From positions 1 to 64,000 of the forward strand of contig JAVBPE010000004.1 of the NCBI GenBank assembly GCA_031549865.1: DNA of 64,000 nt. Reading direction: 5' to 3'. The DNA is from JAVBPE01 sp031549865. Its GTDB lineage: Bacteria; Bacillota_I; Bacilli_A; Acholeplasmatales; Anaeroplasmataceae. Position 1 is the first letter of the stretch, and every line of letters begins with the position of its first letter. This document shows positions 53,637 to 62,845 of the stretch, in pieces. Both the position numbers and the translations under genes were made by a program. The notes under the pieces were generated by a model. The model ran no database searches, was not told the origin of the DNA, and worked only from the letters and a program-made list of their open reading frames with translations.

Positions 53637-54804
53637 CTTTCTTTTTTTGATTATACATAATAAACATTCCAATAACCCAAAGCCCAAGAATTACAAAATA
53701 ATATACTTCACTTATACCTATAATAAATGAAAGAATAGTAAATGTTATAATATTTATATAATAATTCGTAATTAACTTTTTATTTTCAAATTTTTTTGTA
53801 TATATACCTAAACAAAGAAACATAAATAATATAATTACAAAAATAATAATAAATAAAAATATATGGATATTTTCATGATCAATTATCGATAAAAAATACA
53901 AATATGGTAAGGCCAATATTGAAAAAATAATTAATCCCATTTTTTGAATTGGTTCTTTTTTATGAATAAAAAATATTGATCCAAAAATGAAAATGATTCC
54001 ACCCAAATAAAACATAACCAAAAATTCTTTAAAATCATATCTGGAATCTCCATCAATAATAAAATAGAAAATAGAGCAAATATAAGCAATTAAGGCTAAT
54101 CCATTAAAAATTAATTCCTCTCTTAATATAAATTTAGTATTATTTTTTTTACTATCTATTAAATAACAAATTAAGGCTGAAATTAAAAAACAAATTGCCA
54201 TTGTACAAATAGCAGGGAAAATATATGAAGAAAATGAAACTATTGTTTTTTCAGGATAACTTCCCATATTTAGTTTTGCTGTATAATCCATTAATTTAAG
54301 TACTAATAATGGAGTAGAGAATGTTGCTAACAATATAATAAATATATTCTTACTTTTATTTAATACCTTGCGATCTATTTCATCAAAAATACAGCGTGAT
54401 TTAAATCTATATCTAAAAATAATATATAATATAATCGCAATTGGTAGTATACATAATTCAATTATTAAACCAATATTTGCTTTATAAGTTAAATAAGAAA
54501 TTATTACTGATATTATCGTTCCAAATATTACAAAGAAACAAATAATAAAATCCATCATTTTAAAAAATTCACGATTTTTTTTATCTCCATCTATTTTGTC
54601 ATCATGATTATTATGATTCACTAAATAATCCAATGTAACACCGAAGATATTTGCAATATTTATTAACGAATCCACTTCTGGAATTATATAATCGCCTTCC
54701 CACTTTGAAATTGACTGTCTTGAGACATTCAGTTTAGTCGCAAGTTCTTCTTGAGTTATTCCTTTCTTCTTTCTTAAATAAACAATCTTTTCACCAGTTG
54801 TCAT
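53623..54804 (-). CDS. XRE regulator fused to a membrane domain
   Basis: A 393-aa protein: an N-terminal XRE domain (LRKKKGITQEELATKLNVSR, SISKWEGDYIIPE, LDYLVNH), then about ten membrane helices (about 80-385). Such membrane-tethered XRE proteins occur in Firmicutes, where the membrane part may sense a signal; none is identified here. I chose the ATG at 54804 (GAGGTG upstream) over a GTG. Confidence 0.83.
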   Translation of the reverse strand: MTTGEKIVYLRKKKGITQEELATKLNVSRQSISKWEGDYIIPEVDSLINIANIFGVTLDYLVNHNNHDDKIDGDKKNREFFKMMDFIICFFVIFGTIISVIISYLTYKANIGLIIELCILPIAIILYIIFRYRFKSRCIFDEIDRKVLNKSKNIFIILLATFSTPLLVLKLMDYTAKLNMGSYPEKTIVSFSSYIFPAICTMAICFLISALICYLIDSKKNNTKFILREELIFNGLALIAYICSIFYFIIDGDSRYDFKEFLVMFYLGGIIFIFGSIFFIHKKEPIQKMGLIIFSILALPYLYFLSIIDHENIHIFLFIIIFVIILFMFLCLGIYTKKFENKKLITNYYINIITFTILSFIIGISEVYYFVILGLWVIGMFIMYNQKKKVMIP

Positions 54805-54986
54805 TTTAATCACCTCATATTTATTCTATTAAATACACTATTTATTTACCATCACTTTAACTTTAAATAATGTAAATTTTGGTTTACATCTTTTTTACAT
54901 CAAAAATTAAACATAATTTTATTATATAATAAATTTTCATGCAGATATTTGTATTATAATATAATTTTTAAAAATTACATAATAAA

Positions 54987-55023
54987 AACGGCGTTTTATA
55001 TTTTCACTATAAATTACGCCGTT
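54987..55023 (-). terminator. Terminator of the DUF6088-like gene
   Basis: AACGGCG/CGCCGTT arms with a 23-base loop and a T-rich tail on the minus strand. Confidence 0.7.
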
Positions 55024-55029
55024 ATTTAT

Positions 55030-55722
55030 TTAATTAAAAATCTCTGAAAATACTTTTGGTAAACTATATTTAGAAGCAGTATTTAATGATCTATTTAACT
55101 GATTAGGTACATTATAATAATCTAATAATATCTTAACCCCATAGATATTACGCTTTTTATAGTTTTTTGCTGCTAAAACTTTGTTATAAATTTGAATATC
55201 AAAATTAGTAGCGAATTCTTCAAAGAATGATTTTAATGCATTTTTATTTATTGAATCATAATCGTCTAAAATTTCAATTAATTCTAAAGCTTGAATTGTA
55301 TTTAAGATTTTTGGGTTCTTAAAATCAACATCAACAAATCTAATAACTAAATTTGCAATACATCTTCTTGTTTTTATTTCAATTGCATTAGTTAAAATTT
55401 CTGTCATTTCATGTTCACCATCAAGAATGCCTAATGATTTCATCATTTGTGCACCAACAATCATTCCATTTCTATTTTTATTTGTAAAAAATGAAATCAA
55501 TTGTTCTTCTGATGGTAGTGCTTCTAAATCATTTTTGTAAAATTTATAATAAAGCCCTTTAGCGATTTTCCCAATTACCCCGTTTTGACATAACCTTGCA
55601 AGTAGTTGATAGAAAGTTGCTTCTTTCATTTGTGTAAAACTTTCTTCATAAACTTGTTTGGCAAGAATTAAATCTCCTTCTTTTAAGTTATTTAACCATT
55701 GTCTAATATTACGCGTATACAT
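55030..55722 (-). CDS. AbiEi-like (DUF6088) regulator, orphan antitoxin
   Basis: A 230-aa protein: an N-terminal winged helix (EATFYQLLARLCQNGVIGKIAKGLYYKF) typical of AbiEi/DUF6088 antitoxins and a C-terminal alpha/beta domain (about 75-225). In type IV systems it would be followed by an AbiEii nucleotidyltransferase toxin; the next genes downstream (53.6 kb) and upstream are not of that type, so it is an orphan. A consensus promoter is present. Confidence 0.78.
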   Translation of the reverse strand: MYTRNIRQWLNNLKEGDLILAKQVYEESFTQMKEATFYQLLARLCQNGVIGKIAKGLYYKFYKNDLEALPSEEQLISFFTNKNRNGMIVGAQMMKSLGILDGEHEMTEILTNAIEIKTRRCIANLVIRFVDVDFKNPKILNTIQALELIEILDDYDSINKNALKSFFEEFATNFDIQIYNKVLAAKNYKKRNIYGVKILLDYYNVPNQLNRSLNTASKYSLPKVFSEIFN

Positions 55723-55739
55723 TTCTTCACCTCAATTGA

Positions 55740-55768
55740 ATTATAGCCGATTGTCTGTCTATTGTAAA
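55740..55768 (-). promoter_or_regulatory. Promoter of the DUF6088-like gene
   Basis: On the minus strand TTTACA (55768-55763) and TATAAT (55745-55740) are spaced by 17 bases, followed at once by GAGGTGA. An AGACAGACAAT direct repeat fills the spacer. Confidence 0.7.
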
Positions 55769-55865
55769 CAAAAGATAATTTTTCGCGTAAAAAATCATCT
55801 TTATTGGCTTATTTTTGGCAATATACTCCTTTTTTTAAACACTACCAATTTCAAAATTTAAACAT

Positions 55866-56105
55866 TTATGATACATAATCTGATTTTACTTCTTCATTTT
55901 TCTTCTTAACTGATAAAGTCCATAAATAAGCCACTATAAATCCTGCTAATACTATTATAACAGAAATTAATATACTTATCCATAAAATATTAAATGCTTT
56001 AAATGCCCAAAACGCATAAACAAATACCAAAATTATCGTATAAAAAAAAGTTAGGAACAAATTATAAGCATTATTCTTTAAATCTTGTTTTGTTAATTTT
56101 TTCAT
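55866..56105 (-). CDS. Small two-helix membrane protein
   Basis: A 79-aa protein with two predicted helices (about residues 17-38 and 44-66) and a charged C-terminus. No family is recognised. AGGTGA precedes the ATG at 56105; a GTG nine bases upstream is less likely. It follows the PPOX-like gene by 46 bases and may be co-transcribed. Confidence 0.55.
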   Translation of the reverse strand: MKKLTKQDLKNNAYNLFLTFFYTIILVFVYAFWAFKAFNILWISILISVIIVLAGFIVAYLWTLSVKKKNEEVKSDYVS

Positions 56106-56151
56106 ATTTTTCACCTGTTTAATTATAATATAATCTTAAAAAAATATCAAT

Positions 56152-56625
56152 TTAATTGCTTATATTAGATATTTTACCTGATACTTCATTAATTGAAAAT
56201 TTTAATACTTTAAATCTATCTTTTGCACTATTAATTTCAAGAATTCCTTTATCGATAAATTCTAAAGAATATTTCTTTATCAAAGAAGTCATCGCATCTA
56301 CTATTTCTATTTCATCTATAACAATATCAATTATTCCAAAAGCTGTTACAGATTCATATTTTGTAGATAATTTTTCTTTTAAAACTTTTGTATTTTGAAC
56401 TACATTAAAACAGGCTTTTTTATTATTTGCAATATTATCAATTTTATGACCAACATTTGCACAATGAAAATAAATTGCTTCGTTATAATAGACATAATTT
56501 AAAGGAACTACATAAGGAGATCCATCAAGACTTATAGTTGCGAGGGTTCCATATTCGCATTCCATTAATATTCTTAGGACATCATTTGATGTAGCTTGTT
56601 TATCTTTTCTTCTCATTTGGCGCAT
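56152..56625 (-). CDS. Pyridoxamine-5-phosphate-oxidase-like FMN protein (NimA type)
   Basis: A 157-aa split-barrel flavoprotein: MRRKDKQATS, GTLATISLDGSPYVVPLNYVY, HCANVGHKIDNI and a tail typical of the nitroimidazole-resistance/PPOX-like group in anaerobes. It probably reduces a nitro or quinone substrate with FMN, but the substrate is unknown. GGAGG precedes the first ATG. Confidence 0.88.
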   Translation of the reverse strand: MRQMRRKDKQATSNDVLRILMECEYGTLATISLDGSPYVVPLNYVYYNEAIYFHCANVGHKIDNIANNKKACFNVVQNTKVLKEKLSTKYESVTAFGIIDIVIDEIEIVDAMTSLIKKYSLEFIDKGILEINSAKDRFKVLKFSINEVSGKISNISN

Positions 56626-56704
56626 AAAATTACCTCCATAATAGTTAATAGTATTGTAACATAAATATTGTATTTAATTATAAAAACATGCTTAACGAAT
56701 TACA

Positions 56705-56934
56705 TTAAAAATCTAAATAGTGATTTTGCCAAAACAATCTGCCTTTAGTTGTCATAGCATAAGGATGTTCGTTATATTCATCTACCCAAATTTCATCAAT
56801 AACTAAATTTATATTTTTTCAAATTTTCATTTAATCATTCTAATTCTTTATCAATAATTAAATCATTAATAACATTAAAAAAATTTATGTCCTTTAGTTA
56901 CACTTACATTGGCTAAGCAATCTAAAATAAACAT
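56705..56934 (-). pseudogene. Decayed small gene of unknown family
   Basis: On the minus strand, coding-like segments succeed each other in different frames: MFILDCLANVSVTKGHKFF (then an extra T), NVINDLIIDKELE (then TGA), LNENLKKYKF, and after another shift DEIWVDEYNEHPYAMTTKG to the stop at 56705. Joined, they give one plausible acidic protein with two or three lesions. The only TGA falls where Trp would read in. The family is not recognised. The rest of 56626-56963 has no other gene. Confidence 0.6.
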
Positions 56935-56963
56935 TTTTTTCCATTTTGTCCTTTTTTACATTT

Positions 56964-57509
56964 TTATTCTAAAGCCAAATCTAAATATTTAGAAAATATT
57001 TCACTATATCGTGTTTTAATACTTATACTTGTAATATCTTTAAAATAAATTTTATACGGTTCTTCTTCCCACATACCATTCGCATCAAAGTGTCTAAAAA
57101 ATACGTGATTTTTGCCTATTTTCTCAACGCTTCCAATCCAAAACATACAATCTTTTTTATTTAATGATTCTTTTTCGATTATTATATTTTCATTTAATAT
57201 TTTTAAACTTGTAAAAATTGTTTTCCAATTGTTTAAATCAATTTTTGGATAAATAGGCAAAGTAACTTCTTTTTTTAATATTTTATTGCATAAATCATCT
57301 TTTGTCTTGATTTTTTTTATATCTGATAACTTTCTTATACTAAATCCATTTATTAAAAAATCATATTCATTATAAAACAAAATATAATTTCCAATTATAT
57401 TAATTGGAATTAAATTTAAATAGTATTCGCAATTTTTAAAAAATATATTGCAGATTAATCCTTCATTTATAGCAAATTGAATTTCATTTATTTTATCTTC
57501 TTTTTTCAT
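56964..57509 (-). CDS. Hypothetical protein, WD-like motif-free, cytoplasmic
   Basis: A 181-aa protein without signal peptide or membrane helix, Ile- and Lys-rich, beta-strand-rich (CMFWIGSVEKIGKNHVFFRH, ISIKTRYSEIFSKYLDL at the end). I do not recognise the family. The shape is like immunity-type or WYL-adjacent small proteins, but there is no firm match. It lies next to a decayed gene, in an accessory stretch. Confidence 0.5.
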   Translation of the reverse strand: MKKEDKINEIQFAINEGLICNIFFKNCEYYLNLIPINIIGNYILFYNEYDFLINGFSIRKLSDIKKIKTKDDLCNKILKKEVTLPIYPKIDLNNWKTIFTSLKILNENIIIEKESLNKKDCMFWIGSVEKIGKNHVFFRHFDANGMWEEEPYKIYFKDITSISIKTRYSEIFSKYLDLALE

Positions 57510-57580
57510 ATCATTAACCTATAAAAACCCTTTTTAATAATTATATTACATTAAGAAATAATATTAATCAAGATATAAAA

Positions 57581-57606
57581 ATGATGTATCAAAAAAGATA
57601 CACCAT
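57581..57606 (-). terminator. Terminator of the gua operon
   Basis: ATGGTGTATC/GATACATCAT stem (one G-U pair) around T6, followed by TTTTTAT on the minus strand. Confidence 0.8.
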
Positions 57607-57612
57607 TTTATT

Positions 57613-59148
57613 TTATTCAAATTCAATTGTAGCTGGTGGTTTAGAAGTACAATCATAAAGTATTCTATTAACACCTTTTACTTCATTTACAATTCTACGA
57701 CTTATTATATCTAAAACATCATAAGGAATTCTTGCCCAATCAGCAGTCATACCATCAATTGATGTTACTGCACGAATTGCAACAGCATAGCTATAAGTTC
57801 TAATATCACCCATAACTCCAACACTTTGCATATTTGTTAGGGCAGTAAAATATTGCCATATTTGTTCATTAAGTCCCGCTTTAGCTATTTCTTCACGTAA
57901 AATATAATCAGATTTTCTAACTCTTTCTAATTTTTCATCAGTTATTTCACCAATGATTCTAATACCTAAACCAGGCCCTGGAAATGGTTGACGCCATACA
58001 ACTTCATGAGGTATTCCCATTTCTTCACCTAAGTGACGGACTTCGTCTTTAAATAAAACGTTCAATGGTTCGATTAATTTGAACTTCATATCTTTAGGTA
58101 ATCCACCAACATTATGGTGCGATTTTATTGTTTGAGCTGTTTTTGTACCTGATTCAATAACGTCGGTATATAATGTACCTTGTGCTAAATAATCAAAATC
58201 GCCTAATTTCTTTGATTCTTCATCAAAACAATAAACAAATTCATTACCGATTATTTTACGTTTACGTTCAGGATCAGATACACCTGCTAATTTAGATAAA
58301 AATCTTTGTTTAGCATCAATTCTAATGACATTCATATTAAATTGATTATTGAAGGTATCCATTACTAAATCGCCTTCTTTTTCACGTAATAATCCATGAT
58401 CAATAAACATACATGTCAAATTGTCACCGATTGCCTTATGTAATAATACCGCAACAACTGTTGAGTCTACTCCACCAGAAAGACCACATAATACTTTTTT
58501 ATTTCCAACTTCTTTTTTTATTTCTGCAATTTTCATATCTAAATAATTAGACATAGACCAATTACTTTTAGCTTTACAAATCTTAAATACAAAGTTTCTA
58601 ATAATATCATTACCATAAACAGTATGGCGAACTTCTGGGTGAAATTGAACCATATATACTTTTAATTCATCATTATATAAAGCTGCATTTAGTCCATTTT
58701 CTGATACTGCAGCTACTTTAAAATTAGCTGGTTCGATCTGTACATGATCTCCATGACTCATCCAAACGTCTTGTTTAGTTGGAAGTGAATCAAAAAGTAA
58801 GCAATCATTTTTTATATCAATAGCCATTTTTCCGTATTCTTTAGTTGTACCTGGAACAATCTTCCCACCGAAATGGAAAGATGCAAGTTGCATCCCATAA
58901 CAAATACCAAAAATTGGTAATCCTAGGTTAAATATTTCAGGGTCACACTTAAATGCATCATTATCATATACACTTCTTGGACCGCCACTAAATACTATTC
59001 CTACTACATCCTTGATTTCTTTAATTTCTTTAGCAGTAATATCATGACTTCTAAGTTCACTAAATACACCCATTTCACGGATACGTCTAGCTATTAACTG
59101 ATTATATTGACTACCGAAATCAAGAACTAATATTTTATCATAAGTCAT
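57613..59148 (-). CDS. guaA: GMP synthase (glutamine-hydrolysing)
   Basis: Converts XMP to GMP. The 511-aa bifunctional protein has an N-terminal class I amidotransferase (FGICYGMQ with the Cys nucleophile; QFHPEVRHT) and the ATP-pyrophosphatase CGLSGGVDSTVVAVLL with the C-terminal dimerisation domain ending KPPATIEFE. AAGGAG precedes the ATG at 59148. It follows guaB by 10 bases and ends in a strong terminator. Confidence 0.97.
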   Translation of the reverse strand: MTYDKILVLDFGSQYNQLIARRIREMGVFSELRSHDITAKEIKEIKDVVGIVFSGGPRSVYDNDAFKCDPEIFNLGLPIFGICYGMQLASFHFGGKIVPGTTKEYGKMAIDIKNDCLLFDSLPTKQDVWMSHGDHVQIEPANFKVAAVSENGLNAALYNDELKVYMVQFHPEVRHTVYGNDIIRNFVFKICKAKSNWSMSNYLDMKIAEIKKEVGNKKVLCGLSGGVDSTVVAVLLHKAIGDNLTCMFIDHGLLREKEGDLVMDTFNNQFNMNVIRIDAKQRFLSKLAGVSDPERKRKIIGNEFVYCFDEESKKLGDFDYLAQGTLYTDVIESGTKTAQTIKSHHNVGGLPKDMKFKLIEPLNVLFKDEVRHLGEEMGIPHEVVWRQPFPGPGLGIRIIGEITDEKLERVRKSDYILREEIAKAGLNEQIWQYFTALTNMQSVGVMGDIRTYSYAVAIRAVTSIDGMTADWARIPYDVLDIISRRIVNEVKGVNRILYDCTSKPPATIEFE

Positions 59149-59158
59149 GATTTTCTCC

Positions 59159-60622
59159 TTATTTTGTATAGTTAGGTGCTTCAACTGTGATATCAACATC
59201 ATGTGGATGTGATTCTTTTAATCCAGCATTAGTTATTCTAACAAATACAGCATCTTTCTTCAAACTATCTAAAGTTTTAGTTCCGCAATATCCCATACCT
59301 GATTTAATACCACCACATAGTTGATAAATAGTATCAGCAACAACACCTTTATAAGCAACTCTTCCTTCAATTCCTTCTGGAACTAGTTTCTTAGTTGTTG
59401 TCGACTTAGCTTGGAAATATCTATCAGCTGAGCCTCTTTTCATTGCTGCAAGTGATCCCATACCTACATATGTCTTAAATCTTCTACCTTGGAATACAAC
59501 TTCATCTCCAGGAGATTCAGTGCATCCAGCAAGCATTGATCCTAACATAACACAATCTGCACCTGCTGCTAAAGCTTTAACGATATCACCACTTGATTTA
59601 ATACCACCATCGGCGATAACACAAACACCTTTATCTTTACAATACTCATAAACATCACCAACTGCAGAAATTTGAGGAACACCGACTCCAGCAACTACAC
59701 GTGTAGTACAAATACTACCAGGTCCAATACCTACTTTAACTGTATCAACTCCAGCTTCAATTAAGTCACGAGCGGCTTCTTTAGTTACAATATTCCCTGC
59801 AACTAATGATAAATTAGGAAAATTCTTTCTAATAGTTTTAACTGCCTCAAGTACATTTTTACTATGTCCATGAGCACTATCAACAGTAATTATATCAACT
59901 CCAGCATTAACTAATGCTGTTACACGAGGAAGCATATCCGCACCAATTCCTACTGCCGCTCCAACAAGTAATCTTCCTTTGCTATCTTTAGAAGCATTTG
60001 GATAATTTAATGCATTATCGATATCTTTACTTGTAATTAATCCAACTAACTTATAATTATCATCAACTATAGGTAATTTTTCAATACGATTATCCCATAA
60101 TATTTCTTTAGCTTGTTCTAAAGAAGTTCCTACTTTTGCTGTGATTAAATTATCTTTAGTCATTATTTTAGATACTAATGTTTCATCTGGTGTTAAATAT
60201 TTCAAATCTCTATTAGTAATAATACCTACTAATTTATTATTTTCATCTACAACAGGAAGTCCGGAAATTTTATATTGTCCTAATATTTTATCAGCTTCTA
60301 ATGTTGTTTGATTTGGATTTAAAGTAATTGGATTTGAAATCATTCCTGATTCATTTCTTTTTACTAAATCAACTTCAGAAGCTTGTTCTTCTATACTCAT
60401 ATTTTTATGAATAAAACCAAGCCCGCCTTCACGAGCTAAAGCAATAGCCATTTTAGATTCAGTTACTGTGTCCATAGCCGCACTTACGATTGGAATGTTT
60501 AATTCTATATTCTTTGTAAGTTTAGTTTTTAAGCTTACGTCTGATGGTAATATTTCTGATTTTTGTGGCACTAATAATACGTCGTCAAATGTTAAACCTG
60601 TTCTTATGTTATCAAAATTCAT
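59159..60622 (-). CDS. guaB: IMP dehydrogenase
   Basis: Oxidises IMP to XMP with NAD+, the committed step to guanine nucleotides. The 487-aa barrel has two CBS domains (about 95-205), the active-site loop GPGSICTTRVVAG with the nucleophilic Cys, DSAHGHS, GGIKSSGDIVKA and the flap region MGSLAAMKRGSADRY. First gene of the guaB-guaA operon with its own promoter. No purine riboswitch is seen in the leader. Confidence 0.97.
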   Translation of the reverse strand: MNFDNIRTGLTFDDVLLVPQKSEILPSDVSLKTKLTKNIELNIPIVSAAMDTVTESKMAIALAREGGLGFIHKNMSIEEQASEVDLVKRNESGMISNPITLNPNQTTLEADKILGQYKISGLPVVDENNKLVGIITNRDLKYLTPDETLVSKIMTKDNLITAKVGTSLEQAKEILWDNRIEKLPIVDDNYKLVGLITSKDIDNALNYPNASKDSKGRLLVGAAVGIGADMLPRVTALVNAGVDIITVDSAHGHSKNVLEAVKTIRKNFPNLSLVAGNIVTKEAARDLIEAGVDTVKVGIGPGSICTTRVVAGVGVPQISAVGDVYEYCKDKGVCVIADGGIKSSGDIVKALAAGADCVMLGSMLAGCTESPGDEVVFQGRRFKTYVGMGSLAAMKRGSADRYFQAKSTTTKKLVPEGIEGRVAYKGVVADTIYQLCGGIKSGMGYCGTKTLDSLKKDAVFVRITNAGLKESHPHDVDITVEAPNYTK

Positions 60623-60667
60623 GTTTAATCCTCCAAGCCTCTCTCATATTTTTTATATATTTTTTCA

Positions 60668-60696
60668 ATGATACTCCAATATATCATAATTGTCAA
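60668..60696 (-). promoter_or_regulatory. Promoter of guaB-guaA
   Basis: On the minus strand TTGACA (60696-60691) and TATCAT (60673-60668) are spaced by 17 bases. Confidence 0.7.
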
Positions 60697-60723
60697 TTTA
60701 TTTTTTAAAGAAAAGTAAAAAAA

Positions 60724-61578
60724 TTATTTAACATGGTTCAAATATGCTTCGATAGTGTTTCCGATTAAGCAACAAATAGTCATCGGACCAACCCCTCCAG
60801 GCACTTTTGTAATATATGATGTCTTTGGTGCACAATCAGTGAAATTAACATCTCCACATAATTTATTAGTAATTGGGTCTCTATTTACCCCTACATCTAT
60901 TACTACAGCGCCTTCTTTTATCATATCACTTGTCACAAAGTTTGGCTTTCCAATCGCAACAACTAAAATATCAGCTTCTCTTGCGACTTTAGCTAAATCT
61001 TTAGTTTTAGAGTGAGCTGTTGTAACAGTTGCGTTTAAATCTAATAACAATTTCGCAACAGGTAATCCAACAATATTGCTTCTACCAATTACTACAGCAT
61101 TCTTACCAGCAATTTCAATATTTTCACTTTTTAATATTTCAATAATTCCTTTAGGAGTGCATGGAATAATACCAGGTTGTTTTTGAAATAAAGCTGCAAC
61201 ATTTAATGAATGAAATCCATCAACGTCTTTATCAAATCTTATATGATTAATAACTTTATCCGTATTTATGTGCTTAGGTAAAGGTAGTTGAACCAATATA
61301 CCATCAACAGTATCATCATTATTTAAATCATCAATCATAGAAAGTAATTCTGCCTCAGTTAAAGAACTATCTTTTCTTATAGTAGTATTTTTAATACCAA
61401 CTTCTAAAGAGGCTTTTTCTTTACCAAGAACATAAGACACACTTCCTGGATCTTCCCCAACTAAGATAACTGCTAGATGAGGTAATCTTTTATATTTTTC
61501 TAAATATACTTTTACATCTTCACTCATTTTATTTTTTAGTGAAGCTGCTAATTCTTTTCCGCTTATTACTTTAGCCAT
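60724..61578 (-). CDS. folD: Methylene-THF dehydrogenase/cyclohydrolase
   Basis: Bifunctional NADP-dependent folate enzyme, 284 aa, that makes 10-formyl-THF for purine synthesis. Signatures: VGEDPGSVSYVLGKEKA, the catalytic Lys and QLPLPKHIN, the NADP loop GRSNIVGLPVAKLLL, and PGGVGPMT. It lies in the purH-purD-folD operon, 13 bases after purD, where its product is used by PurH. Confidence 0.96.
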   Translation of the reverse strand: MAKVISGKELAASLKNKMSEDVKVYLEKYKRLPHLAVILVGEDPGSVSYVLGKEKASLEVGIKNTTIRKDSSLTEAELLSMIDDLNNDDTVDGILVQLPLPKHINTDKVINHIRFDKDVDGFHSLNVAALFQKQPGIIPCTPKGIIEILKSENIEIAGKNAVVIGRSNIVGLPVAKLLLDLNATVTTAHSKTKDLAKVAREADILVVAIGKPNFVTSDMIKEGAVVIDVGVNRDPITNKLCGDVNFTDCAPKTSYITKVPGGVGPMTICCLIGNTIEAYLNHVK

Positions 61579-61591
61579 ATTTATTACTCCT

Positions 61592-62836
61592 TTATTTTAA
61601 AGCTTTATATCCAATATCCGTGCGATAAAATAAATTATCACATTTAATTTTTTTAACTTCTTCTAATGCCTTAGTTTGAGCTTCTTTAATTGTTTTACCA
61701 TTAGCAACAACAATTAAAACGCGTCCACCATTTGTGACATATTTAGAGTCTATATACTTAGTGCCCATGTGATACACTTGGGCATCTACTTTATCTAATC
61801 CTGTAATTTCAAAACCTTTTTCGAACTGAGCTGGATAACCTTTAGATGCTAATACAATCCCTAAAGTTGCTTCATTTCTCCAAGAAATATTGATTTCTTT
61901 TCCATCAATAATCCCTTCAAATACATCGACAATATCACTTTCCATTAGTGGTAATATTATTTCTGTTTCAGGATCTCCAAATCTAGCGTTAAATTCAATT
62001 ACTTTAACTCCATCTTTAGTTTTCATTAATCCTGCATATAATACTCCTTTAAAAGGACAGCCTTCTTTAATTAAAGCTTTTGCAGTAGGAATAAGAATAT
62101 TATCAAAAGAATAATCTAAATCTTCTTCACTAATAGCTGGTACTGGACTATAAGCTCCCATTCCACCAGTGTTAGGGCCTAAATCATTTTCATATGCCCT
62201 TTTATGATCTTGGGAAATTGGCATTCTAAATACCTTTTCTCCACTCACAAAACACATAAAAGAGAATTCAGGACCATCTAAATATTCTTCAATAACAACG
62301 TTAGCATTTCCAAATTTTTTATTTAATAACATATCTTTTAAGGCATCAATCGCTTCAGTCAAAGTTAAAGCTACAACAACACCTTTGCCAGCAGCTAATC
62401 CATCATATTTTAAAACAATCGGAGCACCTTTTTCATTTACATAAGCCAAAGCTTTTTCATAATCTGAAAAAACTTCATATGAAGCTGTTGGAATATTATA
62501 TTTTTTCATTAAATCTTTAGCAAATTCTTTACTTGATTCAATTCTATCCGCTTTTTTCGTCGGTCCAAAAACTCTTAATCCATTTGCTTCAAAGGCATCA
62601 ACTACACCAGCTTCTAAAGCAGCATCTGGTCCAACTACTGTTAAGGCTATATTATTATTTAGTGCAAAATCTACTAATTCATTAACATTTGTATCTTTAA
62701 TATTCACTAAAGTAGCTAAATCCATCATGCCATCATTACCTGGAGCACAATAAATTTTAGATACTTTTTTACTTTTACTTAATGCATGGACGATAGCATG
62801 ACATCTTCCACCGCCACCAATCACTAAAACATTCAT
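61592..62836 (-). CDS. purD: Phosphoribosylamine-glycine ligase
   Basis: GARS, 414 aa, ATP-grasp family: purine synthesis step 2. Contains KYDGLAAGKGVV, GPNTGGMGAYSP and EFNARFGDPETE. The N-terminal glycine-rich loop reads GGGGRCHAIVHAL, where Glu of the usual GREHA is Cys. I prefer the ATG at 62836 (AGGTGG before it) to an upstream GTG. It follows purH by 9 bases. Confidence 0.95.
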   Translation of the reverse strand: MNVLVIGGGGRCHAIVHALSKSKKVSKIYCAPGNDGMMDLATLVNIKDTNVNELVDFALNNNIALTVVGPDAALEAGVVDAFEANGLRVFGPTKKADRIESSKEFAKDLMKKYNIPTASYEVFSDYEKALAYVNEKGAPIVLKYDGLAAGKGVVVALTLTEAIDALKDMLLNKKFGNANVVIEEYLDGPEFSFMCFVSGEKVFRMPISQDHKRAYENDLGPNTGGMGAYSPVPAISEEDLDYSFDNILIPTAKALIKEGCPFKGVLYAGLMKTKDGVKVIEFNARFGDPETEIILPLMESDIVDVFEGIIDGKEINISWRNEATLGIVLASKGYPAQFEKGFEITGLDKVDAQVYHMGTKYIDSKYVTNGGRVLIVVANGKTIKEAQTKALEEVKKIKCDNLFYRTDIGYKALK

Positions 62837-62845
62837 AATAACCAC

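Noticed and set aside
60623..60723. Purine riboswitch in front of guaB
   Set aside because: The leader is about 40 bases and has no purine-aptamer core.
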